64,000 bases of DNA. Source: Paenibacillus silvestris. Lineage in GTDB: Bacteria > Bacillota > Bacilli > Paenibacillales > NBRC-103111. Position 1 is the first letter of the stretch, and the number at the start of each line of letters is the position of its first letter. The stretch spans positions 94,166-158,165 of the forward strand of contig NZ_WTUZ01000004.1 of NCBI RefSeq assembly GCF_009882985.1, read 5' to 3'. Under the pieces are notes generated by a model. It was not told where the DNA came from and did no database searches. It saw only the letters and a list, made by a program, of their open reading frames with translations. This document shows positions 41,637 through 50,520 of the stretch, piece by piece. Both the position numbers and the translations under genes were made by a program.

Positions 41637-42431
41637 ATGTCCTATACGGTTCCTGTAGTTTCAATCTTCACAGCTGGATCAGCCTCTGGCGGTACTTCGC
41701 AAGAGCGGCAAGCCCGGCAAGGAAATGACATTTCGAGCTCGAACCTCGCATGGGGTAGCGGTTTCTCCCCTGGTGTAAGGTGCGGTATGACGTTTACTGC
41801 GTTAGCTCGTTATAACACACCTACTACAATTGACAGCAGATCTGTAACTAGTTTAGATGATCCTAGACTCATCGCCTTATTCGATATGGCCAAAAGACAA
41901 ACGAACAATGCCACTGCGCTCTATGTCATCTATGTAAGCGGGGAATTTCTCACCAGTTCCGGCAACGTCATTGGCATGGGTGGACCGCGCTTCAAATTTT
42001 ACAACAGCACAACGGATTATGGTCTGTATGGACATATCGTCATGAGCGATGGAGCGCTAAATTCGTACGGGCTTGCACATGAAGCTGGGCACTGCTTATT
42101 CGGCAGGTTTTTGAATAGTAACCAGAACAGCTTTACGATTAACGATCCATCGAATCCTGGCAGTGATCACAGCAACAATCCACAAAATCTCATGTTTCCA
42201 ACGATTCCGAACCAAAATCCAGAAATCGTAGCATCTCAGTGCAGCACCGCTAGACTAAGCAAAATCGTGTCGCAGAACGCTACGAACAGCCGTGGCAAAA
42301 TTATTAAAAACAATTTGACGACGATGAAAAAGCTAAACGCCAGAATCATTGCAAAAATGAGATATATGAAGAAGGATACGTTACGTCGTCGCCCTGCAAA
42401 AGCGATAATGAGAAGAAGTAAAGTGAGATAA
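41637..42431 (+). CDS. divergent zinc metalloprotease (metzincin-like), 264 aa
   Basis: The motif LAHEAGH gives His148, Glu149 and His152, as in zincins. Matrixin-like proteins have a third ligand closely behind, in an H-S-x-D-P-x-x-L-M-Y-P block. Here a matching block, DHSNNPQNLMFPT with His178 and Met186, comes 26 residues after His152, so an insertion separates the two halves. QCSTARLSKIV after it resembles the end of such domains. The last 45 residues are strongly basic (KKDTLRRRPAKAIMRRSKVR at the end). No signal peptide is present. The ATG at 41637 or the TTG at 41619 could be the start. Confidence 0.65.
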   Translation: MSYTVPVVSIFTAGSASGGTSQERQARQGNDISSSNLAWGSGFSPGVRCGMTFTALARYNTPTTIDSRSVTSLDDPRLIALFDMAKRQTNNATALYVIYVSGEFLTSSGNVIGMGGPRFKFYNSTTDYGLYGHIVMSDGALNSYGLAHEAGHCLFGRFLNSNQNSFTINDPSNPGSDHSNNPQNLMFPTIPNQNPEIVASQCSTARLSKIVSQNATNSRGKIIKNNLTTMKKLNARIIAKMRYMKKDTLRRRPAKAIMRRSKVR

Positions 42432-42460
42432 TAGTTGAATGAACAAGCTTGCTATTAATA

Positions 42461-42507
42461 AAGCTGTTCCGGATCCGTCTTAGCGGACGATCCGGAACAG
42501 CTTTTTG
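42461..42507 (+). terminator. terminator of the metalloprotease gene
   Basis: AAAGCTGTTCCGGATC / GATCCGGAACAGCTTTTT, a 16-base stem, 30 bases after the stop codon. Confidence 0.9.
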
Positions 42508-42696
42508 CGTTTACAAGTATGCGGTGGTACATAATGTACATAAAACCGGCAACCGATGTCTCCTCGTCATGAATTTTCTAGTATGAACAAGCTTTTCGCA
42601 AGAATTTGTTAATGTATTCAAGAATGTTGGAGGCTATAGTAAAGCGTATGTTCGACGGAATGCAGGTAACCACCAAAGAGAAACGGAGGCAGAACA

Positions 42697-43674
42697 ATGA
42701 AGCTTGTCAAAAACATCGATAGGAGACAAATCGGGGAGGATCGCAGCACTAAGACAGAAGTGAGTAGGACAGCCTCCATCAGGAGTGCGATCACGAAAGA
42801 TTTGTTTTTATATGCGCTGATTGCCCCTGGACTGTTGTATTTTCTGATATTCAAATATGTCCCGATGTGGGGAGTGTTAATTTCGTTTCAAAACTATTCC
42901 CCTTTCTTAGGTTTCTTTAAGAGTGAATGGGTTGGATTTGAACATTTCGCTAGGCTATTCTCGAATGCAGACTTTTATATGCTGTTTCGCAATACGATGG
43001 CGATTAATGTGCTCAGTCTAGTTTTCTTCTTTCCGCTTCCAATTGCAGTGGCACTATTACTGAACGAGCTGCAGAAAGAGTGGTTTAAGAAATCGCTGCA
43101 GTCTGTCGTCTACTTGCCACACTTTCTATCATGGGTTGTTATCGTCGGGCTGAGTCTGCTGCTGTTATCGAAGGAACACGGTGTACTCAATCAGTTGCTA
43201 GAGCTAGTAGGTTGGGGACCAATCGAATTCTTAACGGAGCCGAAATACTTCTGGGCACTGCTAACAGCACAAACAATATGGAAGGAATTGGGGTGGGGAA
43301 CAGTCATTTTCCTAGCTGCAATCGCAGGTGTAGACCCACAGCTGTATGAAGCTGCGAAGATGGATGGTGCTGGTCGAATTCGGATGATGTGGAACGTAAC
43401 ATTGCCCTCGATCCGGAATGTCATTGTCATTCTATTAATTCTGCGGATTGGCCACATGATGGATGTCGGGTTCGAGCAGGTGTTTCTGATGATGAACGGA
43501 GCTGTAGCGGATGTAGCAGAAGTATTTGATACTTACGTATTCAGAGTAGGGATTAAACAAGGCGATTTCAGTTACAGTACGGCTGTCGGTTTATTTAAAT
43601 CTATTGTGGGTCTTGTGCTAGTCATCGGAGCTAACAAGCTTTCCAAAAAATTCGGGGAGGAAGGGGTGTATTAA
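42697..43674 (+). CDS. carbohydrate ABC permease, LplB type (system 3), 325 aa
   Basis: The features are GLLYFLIFKYVPMWGVLISF near residue 45, six hydrophobic segments and the coupling motif EAAKMDGAGRIRMMWNVTLP near residue 225. It heads a unit of two permeases, a binding protein, an AraC regulator and a GH2 enzyme. Its stop codon overlaps the next start (TAATG). A 13-base palindrome GTACATAATGTAC lies 157 bases upstream at 42528 and might be an operator. Confidence 0.9.
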   Translation: MKLVKNIDRRQIGEDRSTKTEVSRTASIRSAITKDLFLYALIAPGLLYFLIFKYVPMWGVLISFQNYSPFLGFFKSEWVGFEHFARLFSNADFYMLFRNTMAINVLSLVFFFPLPIAVALLLNELQKEWFKKSLQSVVYLPHFLSWVVIVGLSLLLLSKEHGVLNQLLELVGWGPIEFLTEPKYFWALLTAQTIWKELGWGTVIFLAAIAGVDPQLYEAAKMDGAGRIRMMWNVTLPSIRNVIVILLILRIGHMMDVGFEQVFLMMNGAVADVAEVFDTYVFRVGIKQGDFSYSTAVGLFKSIVGLVLVIGANKLSKKFGEEGVY

Positions 43675-44570
43675 TGACATCCATCAACAATCGGATTCGA
43701 ATCTCACTCTCCGATCGGGTGTTTCGGGTGAGCAATATCGCATTTTTAATCATACTGGGGCTTGTGTGTCTGTTTCCTTTCTATTATGTACTCGTCGTTT
43801 CATTCGCTACTCCGGTTGAATATCGTCAGGGAGGGTTGATGCTCTGGCCTCATGACTGGACGCTGGTTTCGTATCGATACATCTTGGCGACACCATCCTT
43901 CATCCGGGCGGCCGGAGTCTCGCTATTCCTAGCTGTTGTCGGTACGGTTGCCAGTTTGGTCGTTACATCTTCGCTCGCTTACGGTCTGTCACGCAAACGG
44001 CTTAAGGGAAGAAAGCTGGTACTCCTGCTTATTCTGATAACGACTTTATTCAATCCGGGTATCATTCCGGGCTATCTGGTGGTCAAGGAGCTTGGTATGA
44101 TCAACAGCTTAACATCGCTCATTCTGCCAGTTCTTACGAGCGGTTGGTACGTGCTGCTGATGAAGGGGTTTTTCGATTCAATCCCTGCAAGCCTGGAAGA
44201 ATCTGCACGAATTGACGGCTGTAACGATGTAAGCGTCTGGTTTCGTATCATTTTGCCGCTTTCACTCTCATCGTTGGCTGCTTTCGGGCTGTTTTACGCC
44301 GTTGCTTACTGGAATACTTTCTTCTCCGCTGTATTGTTCATTAATGATGCAGAGAAATGGCCACTGCAAATTTTCTTGCAGAATCTGCTCATTGATTCGT
44401 CAACGGCGCTCGGTGTCGATTCACTAGTTGATATGGACATGCAGAACATCCCTGCGGATACGAAGAAGATGGCAGCAATTGTACTGTCCACACTACCTAT
44501 TCTCATGGTATATCCGTTTCTTCAGAAGCACTTTGCCAAAGGGACCATGGTTGGTTCCGTGAAGGAATGA
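43674..44570 (+). CDS. carbohydrate ABC permease, LplC/YtcP type (system 3), 298 aa
   Basis: Six hydrophobic segments, the coupling motif EESARIDGCNDVSVWFRIIL and the end LQKHFAKGTMVGSVKE place it with the LplC/YtcP permeases. It is translationally coupled to the LplB-type gene by a one-base overlap. It forms the second half of the channel. Confidence 0.9.
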   Translation: MTSINNRIRISLSDRVFRVSNIAFLIILGLVCLFPFYYVLVVSFATPVEYRQGGLMLWPHDWTLVSYRYILATPSFIRAAGVSLFLAVVGTVASLVVTSSLAYGLSRKRLKGRKLVLLLILITTLFNPGIIPGYLVVKELGMINSLTSLILPVLTSGWYVLLMKGFFDSIPASLEESARIDGCNDVSVWFRIILPLSLSSLAAFGLFYAVAYWNTFFSAVLFINDAEKWPLQIFLQNLLIDSSTALGVDSLVDMDMQNIPADTKKMAAIVLSTLPILMVYPFLQKHFAKGTMVGSVKE

Positions 44571-44602
44571 TATCATAAACAACATCAAAGGGAGGATTTA
44601 CA

Positions 44603-46150
44603 ATGAAAGGCACAAAGAGAGGGATGCTGGCGTTGATCGTGATGGTTGCGGCAACGCTGACGCTTTCCGCCTGTTCGGGCGGAGGAACCAAGGGCAATGG
44701 GAGCGGTGCTCAGCAGGCACCAGGAAATGCGGCCGAAACAAAGCCGCTTGATGTAAGCGTTCTTTCAATTTATTACCAGAAGGAACCGCCGTCCAAAGAT
44801 AATACAGTGCTGAAGGAAGTCGAGAAGCGGACAAATACCAATCTGAATATTACATGGGTTGCTCCTAATAATTTCTCGGAAAAGGTCAATGTGACGCTGG
44901 CTTCCGGTGATCTTCCCGACCTGATGCTGGTTACCGACATCGCCAATGCTTCTTTCCGGACGATGGCCAAGCAAGGAGCATTCTGGGATTTGACGGAAAT
45001 GATCAAGGGCTATCCGAATCTAATGAAGTTCCCCGACATTACATTCGCCAATACGAAAATTGAGGGCAAACTCTACGGTGTACCTCGGGTACGGCCGACA
45101 GAGGGCAACGCCCAGCCGCTTATCCGTGCCGATTGGCTCTCCAAGCTGAACCTGAAGATGCCGGAAACGACAGAAGATCTGTATCAGGTAATGAAGGCTT
45201 TCAAAGAGAGCGCGCCAGACGGGCAAAAGGATACGATCGGACTATCAGGTTACGTCAATCAGAATGATATGGGGCAATTCGGTTTCATTGAGAACAGCTT
45301 CATTGGTAACAGTGGCAAGTACAAAGTCGTCGACGGCAAAATCACGGATATGACGTTTAGTCCCGAAATGAGGCAGTCGCTGGAATGGTTCCGACGTGCG
45401 TATAAAGAAGGATTAATTCCTCAAGATTTCGCACTCCTTAAGCACAATCAGGCCAAAGATCTCGCCTTTGCGGGGAAAGCGGGTATCTTCCCGGATAAGC
45501 CGAATCAGGAGCCGGCGATGGTGCAGGGCGTTGCCTCGGCAGTTCCCGGTTCGAAGCCTGATTTTGCCTGGATGCCTTCTCTAACCGGGCCAACCGGTAC
45601 GAAGTATGCCGCCAAGGGCAACGGCCATTTCGGCATGTTCGTCATCTCGAAGAAGGTGCCGGAGGACAAGGTGAAGAAGCTGCTGGCATTCCTGGATTAC
45701 GGTGCTTCGGATGAAGGCTCGGAGTTAGCAAACTATGGGATGAAGGATGTACATTTCAATCTACAGGGCGACAATCGCGTGCTTACGGATGCGGCCAAGA
45801 ATGATCCGAGCTTCCAGTTCATGCAAAATATTTTCATGATGTTCGATAAATATGCGAACGTGGCTCTAGGGATGACACCGGAACTGACAAAGAGGGACAA
45901 GGCGTATATCGATGCAGCTGAGAAAGTAAGCATCGCAAGTCCTCTTGATGGCGTTACATCGCCAACTGCTCAGAAGCTGGGCAGCGACTACGACAAGAAG
46001 ATTCAAGATATGAAGACGAAGGTTATCATGGAGAAAGTTACACTCGGCGATTGGGACCAGTTCGTCGCGGGGCTTAAGACCGACACCAATTACATGAAAA
46101 TGCAAGAGGAGTACAATACCGAATATCAGAAGAAGGTTGGCTCCAAATAA
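44603..46150 (+). CDS. extracellular sugar-binding lipoprotein, LplA type (system 3), 515 aa
   Basis: Lipobox LSAC gives Cys24 as lipid anchor. The domain layout is that of LplA proteins, but the calcium-like loop is shortened (SAPDGQKDTIGL near residue 210) relative to the DxDxNGxND form of systems 1 and 2. The gene follows AAGGGAGG. A hairpin without a T run follows the stop. Confidence 0.9.
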   Translation: MKGTKRGMLALIVMVAATLTLSACSGGGTKGNGSGAQQAPGNAAETKPLDVSVLSIYYQKEPPSKDNTVLKEVEKRTNTNLNITWVAPNNFSEKVNVTLASGDLPDLMLVTDIANASFRTMAKQGAFWDLTEMIKGYPNLMKFPDITFANTKIEGKLYGVPRVRPTEGNAQPLIRADWLSKLNLKMPETTEDLYQVMKAFKESAPDGQKDTIGLSGYVNQNDMGQFGFIENSFIGNSGKYKVVDGKITDMTFSPEMRQSLEWFRRAYKEGLIPQDFALLKHNQAKDLAFAGKAGIFPDKPNQEPAMVQGVASAVPGSKPDFAWMPSLTGPTGTKYAAKGNGHFGMFVISKKVPEDKVKKLLAFLDYGASDEGSELANYGMKDVHFNLQGDNRVLTDAAKNDPSFQFMQNIFMMFDKYANVALGMTPELTKRDKAYIDAAEKVSIASPLDGVTSPTAQKLGSDYDKKIQDMKTKVIMEKVTLGDWDQFVAGLKTDTNYMKMQEEYNTEYQKKVGSK

Positions 46151-46153
46151 TAG

Positions 46154-46191
46154 AAGTCCCTCATGGGTTCGTCTCGAACTCACGGGGGCTT
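46154..46191 (+). promoter_or_regulatory. intercistronic hairpin after the system 3 binding-protein gene
   Basis: AAGTCCC-GTTCG / CGAAC-GGGGGCTT arms with a three-base loop and internal mismatches. There is no T run, as with the hairpins after the binding-protein genes of systems 1 and 4. Confidence 0.5.
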
Positions 46192-46235
46192 GCTTAATGA
46201 TCGGGTGCTATACTGGGCATACGGGGTGATGTTGT

Positions 46236-48557
46236 GTGATCAACTGGAGAACAAAATTCATAAGGAGACTCGGAAAGTCCGGCAAGGGTGAATACTTCCG
46301 CAGAAGCTTAATCCTTGTTTTGCTGATAACGAGTGTTCCTTCAGCCTTGATCGCGGTTAGCAATTACCTGATTGGGACCAGCCAGATCGAGAAGCAAGTC
46401 AATAAGCTGCATAAAGTTAAGATTGAGCAGTTCTCTCAGGCAATGAACGAACAGATTTCACAGATGGAATTGGTGTTGAGTCGATGGTCGACTAACCCCA
46501 TGTTCGGTGATCGATTGGATCGCATTGAATTTATAGAACAGATTTCGCAAACACATGATTTGATGCAAAATATGCTGGTTGTCGGTGGATCCAATTTGTT
46601 AATCGGCGACGCTCAACTGTACCTATCCCGACAAAATGCCATGATCGGGTCGGATGGTATTCACTATCTCAACGATGCGCAAACGGCTTCGTTTCAAGCT
46701 ATTTTGCGCGATCACGCCGGTCTGCTCTGGGCTTACGGTCTTCCGGACTTCGCCAGCAAGACATCCGTTTCACCGGTATCGCTGATTTTTAAGCTTCCAT
46801 GGGCGTCGGATTCGCCTTTCGGAGCTTTTGTCGTCCATTTGAGCCGTACGGAAATGTTAACGATGCTCGAACATTACGTCGCCGATGGACAAGGCGCAGC
46901 TCTGCTTATTCGACCCGATGGCGAATGGGTAGTCAAGCCTGAAGAGCACAATTTGGCGTTCCAAGAACAGCTAAGAAGTGAGATTAAGCGGCATCAGGGA
47001 GAAAGCGGGGAATTCTCGTTTCATTGGCAGAAGGAGTCATTCGTTGTTACGTACGGTAAGGTTTCCAAAACGGGATGGCTATATGCCATCGCGAGTCCAG
47101 TCACGGAGTTGACTGGACCTGTCGTTCTGACTTCCAAGCTTATACTCATAACGAGCATGATTGGCATTCTCGTGTCCATTGCGCTTGGATGGTTTGCTTC
47201 CAACCAATTGTACAGACCGATTGGTAAATTGGTTGCTCTGTTCCGCTCGGGGCGAGAGGACTCTGCAGGTCCGATTCCGCGAGAAATTCAATTTATTGAA
47301 GATGAATGGATGAAGTTGTCGAGTGAGAGTGTCAGTATGCGAGATCGAATCCGGCAGTCACTTCCCTTCCTGAGGGAGGGTTTCTTTCTTCAGCTAGTAC
47401 AGGGACATCTGTATGCGCTGCGGGAGCAAGAGCTGCAAACTAGGATGGGAGAGCTCGGACTAGACGCTACGAACCGCAAGATCTCTTTATTATATGTTCA
47501 ATTATCAGGTCTTAGCGAGTCAAAACGCTTTCGAGAGCACGATCAACAATTGGTTACTTTCGCAGCAGCTAACATTGTGGGGGAAATCTCGGCGGCACGC
47601 GCCGATTCCACGCATATCATTAACTTTCAGGATTTATCAGTCGGCGTTCTATTACTGTATCCAGAAGATGCCGTATTGGAAGGGATTCGCAACGAATTAT
47701 TCGTATGGTCACAGGAGATGGCGATAACGATCAGCAACGTACTTGGTTTGCAAGTTACCGTTGTACTGGGCAGGCTTACTCATCAAATCGGGCACATTCC
47801 TGAGATGCTGGAACAAGCACGGCAAGCTGCGAGATTCCGGGATATGCAGGAGAACTGTCAGGTTATCGATATGGAGGAAGTGACGTTAAGTTCGCGCCCA
47901 GCAGCTCCCTTTCCTTTTGCCGTCGAGAAAGAGCTGCTTCAGGTCATGCGACTCGGGATGGAGGAAGAGGCTTATAGGCTGCTCGACCGTTTCGTCGAAG
48001 AGGTGGAAGCTGCAGCAGAATGGGAGTTGACGGTATGCCAGTCTCTGATGCAGCTCGTATACGGGATGCGCCACATGTTTATTGAGACTGGATTCCAGCA
48101 GCATCCTCTCCTAATCGACAGCCATCTAATAGAGGAGCTATTCGCCGTTAAAGAGGCGGTACTGCTCAAGAAGGTCGTCAAGACGAGAATTATGGCACCT
48201 TACCTGGAGCAATTCCAAGTTCTCCAGAACGGTCGTATGCGGCATATCATCGAACAGGTGATTCGCCTCATGGAGGAGCGATATCGTGAGGACTTATCTT
48301 TGGACGAATGTGCGCGGGCTGTTGCATCGAATCCGTATACACTCAGCAGATCGTTCAAACAGGTAACCGGTTTTACTTTCGTCGATTATTTAACACGCTT
48401 GCGAATCAGGAAAGCGAAGGAGCTGCTGCTTACGACGGGGCTTAAAGTGAACGAAATCGCGGAACACGTAGGCTACCAGCACTCCTATTTTAATAAAATA
48501 TTCAAAGGAAGCGAAGGCATGACGCCTACACAATTCCGGGACCAATACAAATCATAG
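46236..48557 (+). CDS. membrane AraC-family regulator (YtdP type, system 3), 773 aa
   Basis: GTG start behind GGGGTGATG. Two membrane segments (about 25-45 and 295-320) bracket an extracellular sensor. The AraC double helix-turn-helix is at about residues 670-770 (LSLDECARAVASNPYTLSRS, NEIAEHVGYQHSYFNKIFKG). It is organised like the system 2 regulator and should activate system 3 and the GH2 gene 16 bases downstream. Confidence 0.88.
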   Translation: MINWRTKFIRRLGKSGKGEYFRRSLILVLLITSVPSALIAVSNYLIGTSQIEKQVNKLHKVKIEQFSQAMNEQISQMELVLSRWSTNPMFGDRLDRIEFIEQISQTHDLMQNMLVVGGSNLLIGDAQLYLSRQNAMIGSDGIHYLNDAQTASFQAILRDHAGLLWAYGLPDFASKTSVSPVSLIFKLPWASDSPFGAFVVHLSRTEMLTMLEHYVADGQGAALLIRPDGEWVVKPEEHNLAFQEQLRSEIKRHQGESGEFSFHWQKESFVVTYGKVSKTGWLYAIASPVTELTGPVVLTSKLILITSMIGILVSIALGWFASNQLYRPIGKLVALFRSGREDSAGPIPREIQFIEDEWMKLSSESVSMRDRIRQSLPFLREGFFLQLVQGHLYALREQELQTRMGELGLDATNRKISLLYVQLSGLSESKRFREHDQQLVTFAAANIVGEISAARADSTHIINFQDLSVGVLLLYPEDAVLEGIRNELFVWSQEMAITISNVLGLQVTVVLGRLTHQIGHIPEMLEQARQAARFRDMQENCQVIDMEEVTLSSRPAAPFPFAVEKELLQVMRLGMEEEAYRLLDRFVEEVEAAAEWELTVCQSLMQLVYGMRHMFIETGFQQHPLLIDSHLIEELFAVKEAVLLKKVVKTRIMAPYLEQFQVLQNGRMRHIIEQVIRLMEERYREDLSLDECARAVASNPYTLSRSFKQVTGFTFVDYLTRLRIRKAKELLLTTGLKVNEIAEHVGYQHSYFNKIFKGSEGMTPTQFRDQYKS

Positions 48558-48573
48558 CAAAAGGCGGGATAGC

Positions 48574-50289
48574 ATGATCAGGCTGTTTCAGACGCATTAT
48601 GTTCGACAAGTGACCGAATTGGAGGGTTTGTGGGATTTCATCCCGTTAGCTCCTGATGAGGAGATTCCTGCTCCCGGTACTGTGGGATACACGTATAGGC
48701 TTGTTGTGCCCGGCTGCTGGGAGCAGCACCCAGAGCTTGCCTCCTATCGGGGGCGAGGAGCTTATCGACGAATGATCCAGATTGACGCAATAACCTCATT
48801 GCGGTTCGAGTTTAAGGGCGTCAGCCACACAGCTAGAGTGTTCTTCGACGGTGCTTTGATAGCTGAACATTACAATGCATATACAGCCTTTACGGCGAAA
48901 GTGCACGATGTCCAGCCGGGGCTGCATGAGCTGATCGTCGAGGTGGACAATTCGTTCAGTGCAGCTTCTTCCTTGCACATCCCCAATGACTACTATACTT
49001 ATGGTGGATTGATTCGACCTGTGGCTATGGAAAATATAGGGGACTGTACGATTGAAGCTATTAAGTTCATACCTCACTCGGATCAAGATGGCTGGAAGGC
49101 ACATATTACTGCCATCATTCAGAACGAATTGGAACAAAAGCAAACGGTTCGGTTGATAGGGCAGCTTGCGTCCACTAAGCTTGATTTTGGCCTAATTGAA
49201 GTGCAGCCGGGGGTGGGCTCTTTGACGAGTGTGACTCAATCATTCCGCTTCCCTGATGTCCGCCCATGGTCAGCTCATGATCCTCAACTGTATGAGCTTC
49301 GACTTGATTTGTATGATGTTAAGAAGGAATTACCGGTCGATGATTTGGTAGAAAGGGTCGGATTCCGCGTCGTCGAGGTGAGAAACGGAAGCATAACGGT
49401 GAACAATGATCCTATCTACTTGAAAGGATTTAATCGCCATGAAGATCATGCTATTGCCGGCCCCTCGCTTCCGCTGTCATTGATGGTAGCTGATTTGGAG
49501 TTAATGGTCGGAACTGGAGCGAATGCTGTCCGAACGAGCCACTATCCGAATGACGAGCGGTTTCTTGATCTTTGCGATGAACGGGGCTTATTCGTCTGGG
49601 AGGAGAACCATGCGCGGGGGCTCAGCTTGGAGCAGATGAGTAATCCTCATTTTATCCGCCAATGCGAAGCGGTGAACCGGGAAATGGTGGAGCAGCACAT
49701 CAACCACCCATCTATTATTTTGTGGGCCGTTCTCAACGAGTGCGCAAGCGATTCAGCGGGTGGACGCGAGCATTACCAGCGGCAAATGCAGCAAATCCGC
49801 GAGTTGGATGCAAGCCGACCACTGACTTTCGCTTCACACCATAGGGAAAAGGAGATGTGCTTCGATCTGGCAGATATGGTTTCCGTCAATTTGTATCCAC
49901 AGTGGTACACCGATGAAGATCCAGGGGAGTTATGCGACCGGATCCGGGCGTTTGCCGAAGAGAATGGAGGCAGAGGAAAGCCGATGATCATAAGCGAGTT
50001 CGGGGCGGACGGATATTATGGTTTCCGGTCCCCGATTCGGGTTAAGGGTTCTGAGGAGCGCCAAGGAGACATTCTAGAACTGAATTTGGCTGCTTATGCT
50101 TCTCGACCTTATGTATCAGGCACATTTATCTGGCAGTTCTGCGACTGCAGGGTTACTGAAGCGACAGGCTGGCTGTTGACACGAGCCATGGTTAAGAATA
50201 GTAAAGGGATCGTCGATGAGTACAGACGGCCGAAACTGGCTTATGATGTTGTAAAGAAATATTATGGGTGTCCGTCGAGCCGAGTTTAA
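48574..50289 (+). CDS. glycoside hydrolase family 2 enzyme, 571 aa
   Basis: The three-domain GH2 layout is visible: an N-terminal jelly-roll with FKGVSHTARVFFDGALIAEH, an immunoglobulin-like middle domain and a TIM barrel from about residue 275 (VNNDPIYLKGFNRHEDHAI). The acid-base is Glu389 in WAVLNECASDS and the nucleophile Glu475 in ISEFGADG. The length of 571 matches beta-glucuronidases rather than the 1000-residue beta-galactosidases, so a glucuronidase or small galactosidase/mannosidase is likely. No signal peptide, so it cleaves an imported oligosaccharide in the cytosol. A terminator follows. Confidence 0.88.
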   Translation: MIRLFQTHYVRQVTELEGLWDFIPLAPDEEIPAPGTVGYTYRLVVPGCWEQHPELASYRGRGAYRRMIQIDAITSLRFEFKGVSHTARVFFDGALIAEHYNAYTAFTAKVHDVQPGLHELIVEVDNSFSAASSLHIPNDYYTYGGLIRPVAMENIGDCTIEAIKFIPHSDQDGWKAHITAIIQNELEQKQTVRLIGQLASTKLDFGLIEVQPGVGSLTSVTQSFRFPDVRPWSAHDPQLYELRLDLYDVKKELPVDDLVERVGFRVVEVRNGSITVNNDPIYLKGFNRHEDHAIAGPSLPLSLMVADLELMVGTGANAVRTSHYPNDERFLDLCDERGLFVWEENHARGLSLEQMSNPHFIRQCEAVNREMVEQHINHPSIILWAVLNECASDSAGGREHYQRQMQQIRELDASRPLTFASHHREKEMCFDLADMVSVNLYPQWYTDEDPGELCDRIRAFAEENGGRGKPMIISEFGADGYYGFRSPIRVKGSEERQGDILELNLAAYASRPYVSGTFIWQFCDCRVTEATGWLLTRAMVKNSKGIVDEYRRPKLAYDVVKKYYGCPSSRV

Positions 50290-50317
50290 TAAATAAAGTA
50301 AAAACCATTGTAAAACC

Positions 50318-50356
50318 AAAGATGATTCCTGTATTGTACAGGGGTCATCTTTTTTT
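50318..50356 (+). terminator. terminator of the system 3 unit
   Basis: AAAGATGA-CCTGTA / TACAGG-TCATCTTT stem followed by T7. Confidence 0.9.
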
Positions 50357-50429
50357 ATAGAATTCCAACCTATTATAGGCTCCACAACGTAACAAGCAAT
50401 AAAAGTCCACCATTCTAGAAATGATCGGG

Positions 50430-50458
50430 TTTCGTAAGCGCTCTCTATCTTTTACAAT
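50430..50458 (+). promoter_or_regulatory. cre-like site over a likely promoter of system 4
   Basis: CGTAAGCGCTCTCT at 50433-50446 matches the catabolite-responsive element consensus TGWAARCGYTWWCW at 12 of 14 positions. It overlaps the -35 region of a promoter with TACAAT at 50453-50458. Binding of CcpA here would repress the system 4 operon when glucose is present (family knowledge applied to an observed site). Confidence 0.55.
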
Positions 50459-50520
50459 GAAGGAAGTCATAGACTGCAGCTATGAGCACATGAGAAGGAA
50501 GTAGAGAGGGGCTCGAATTG

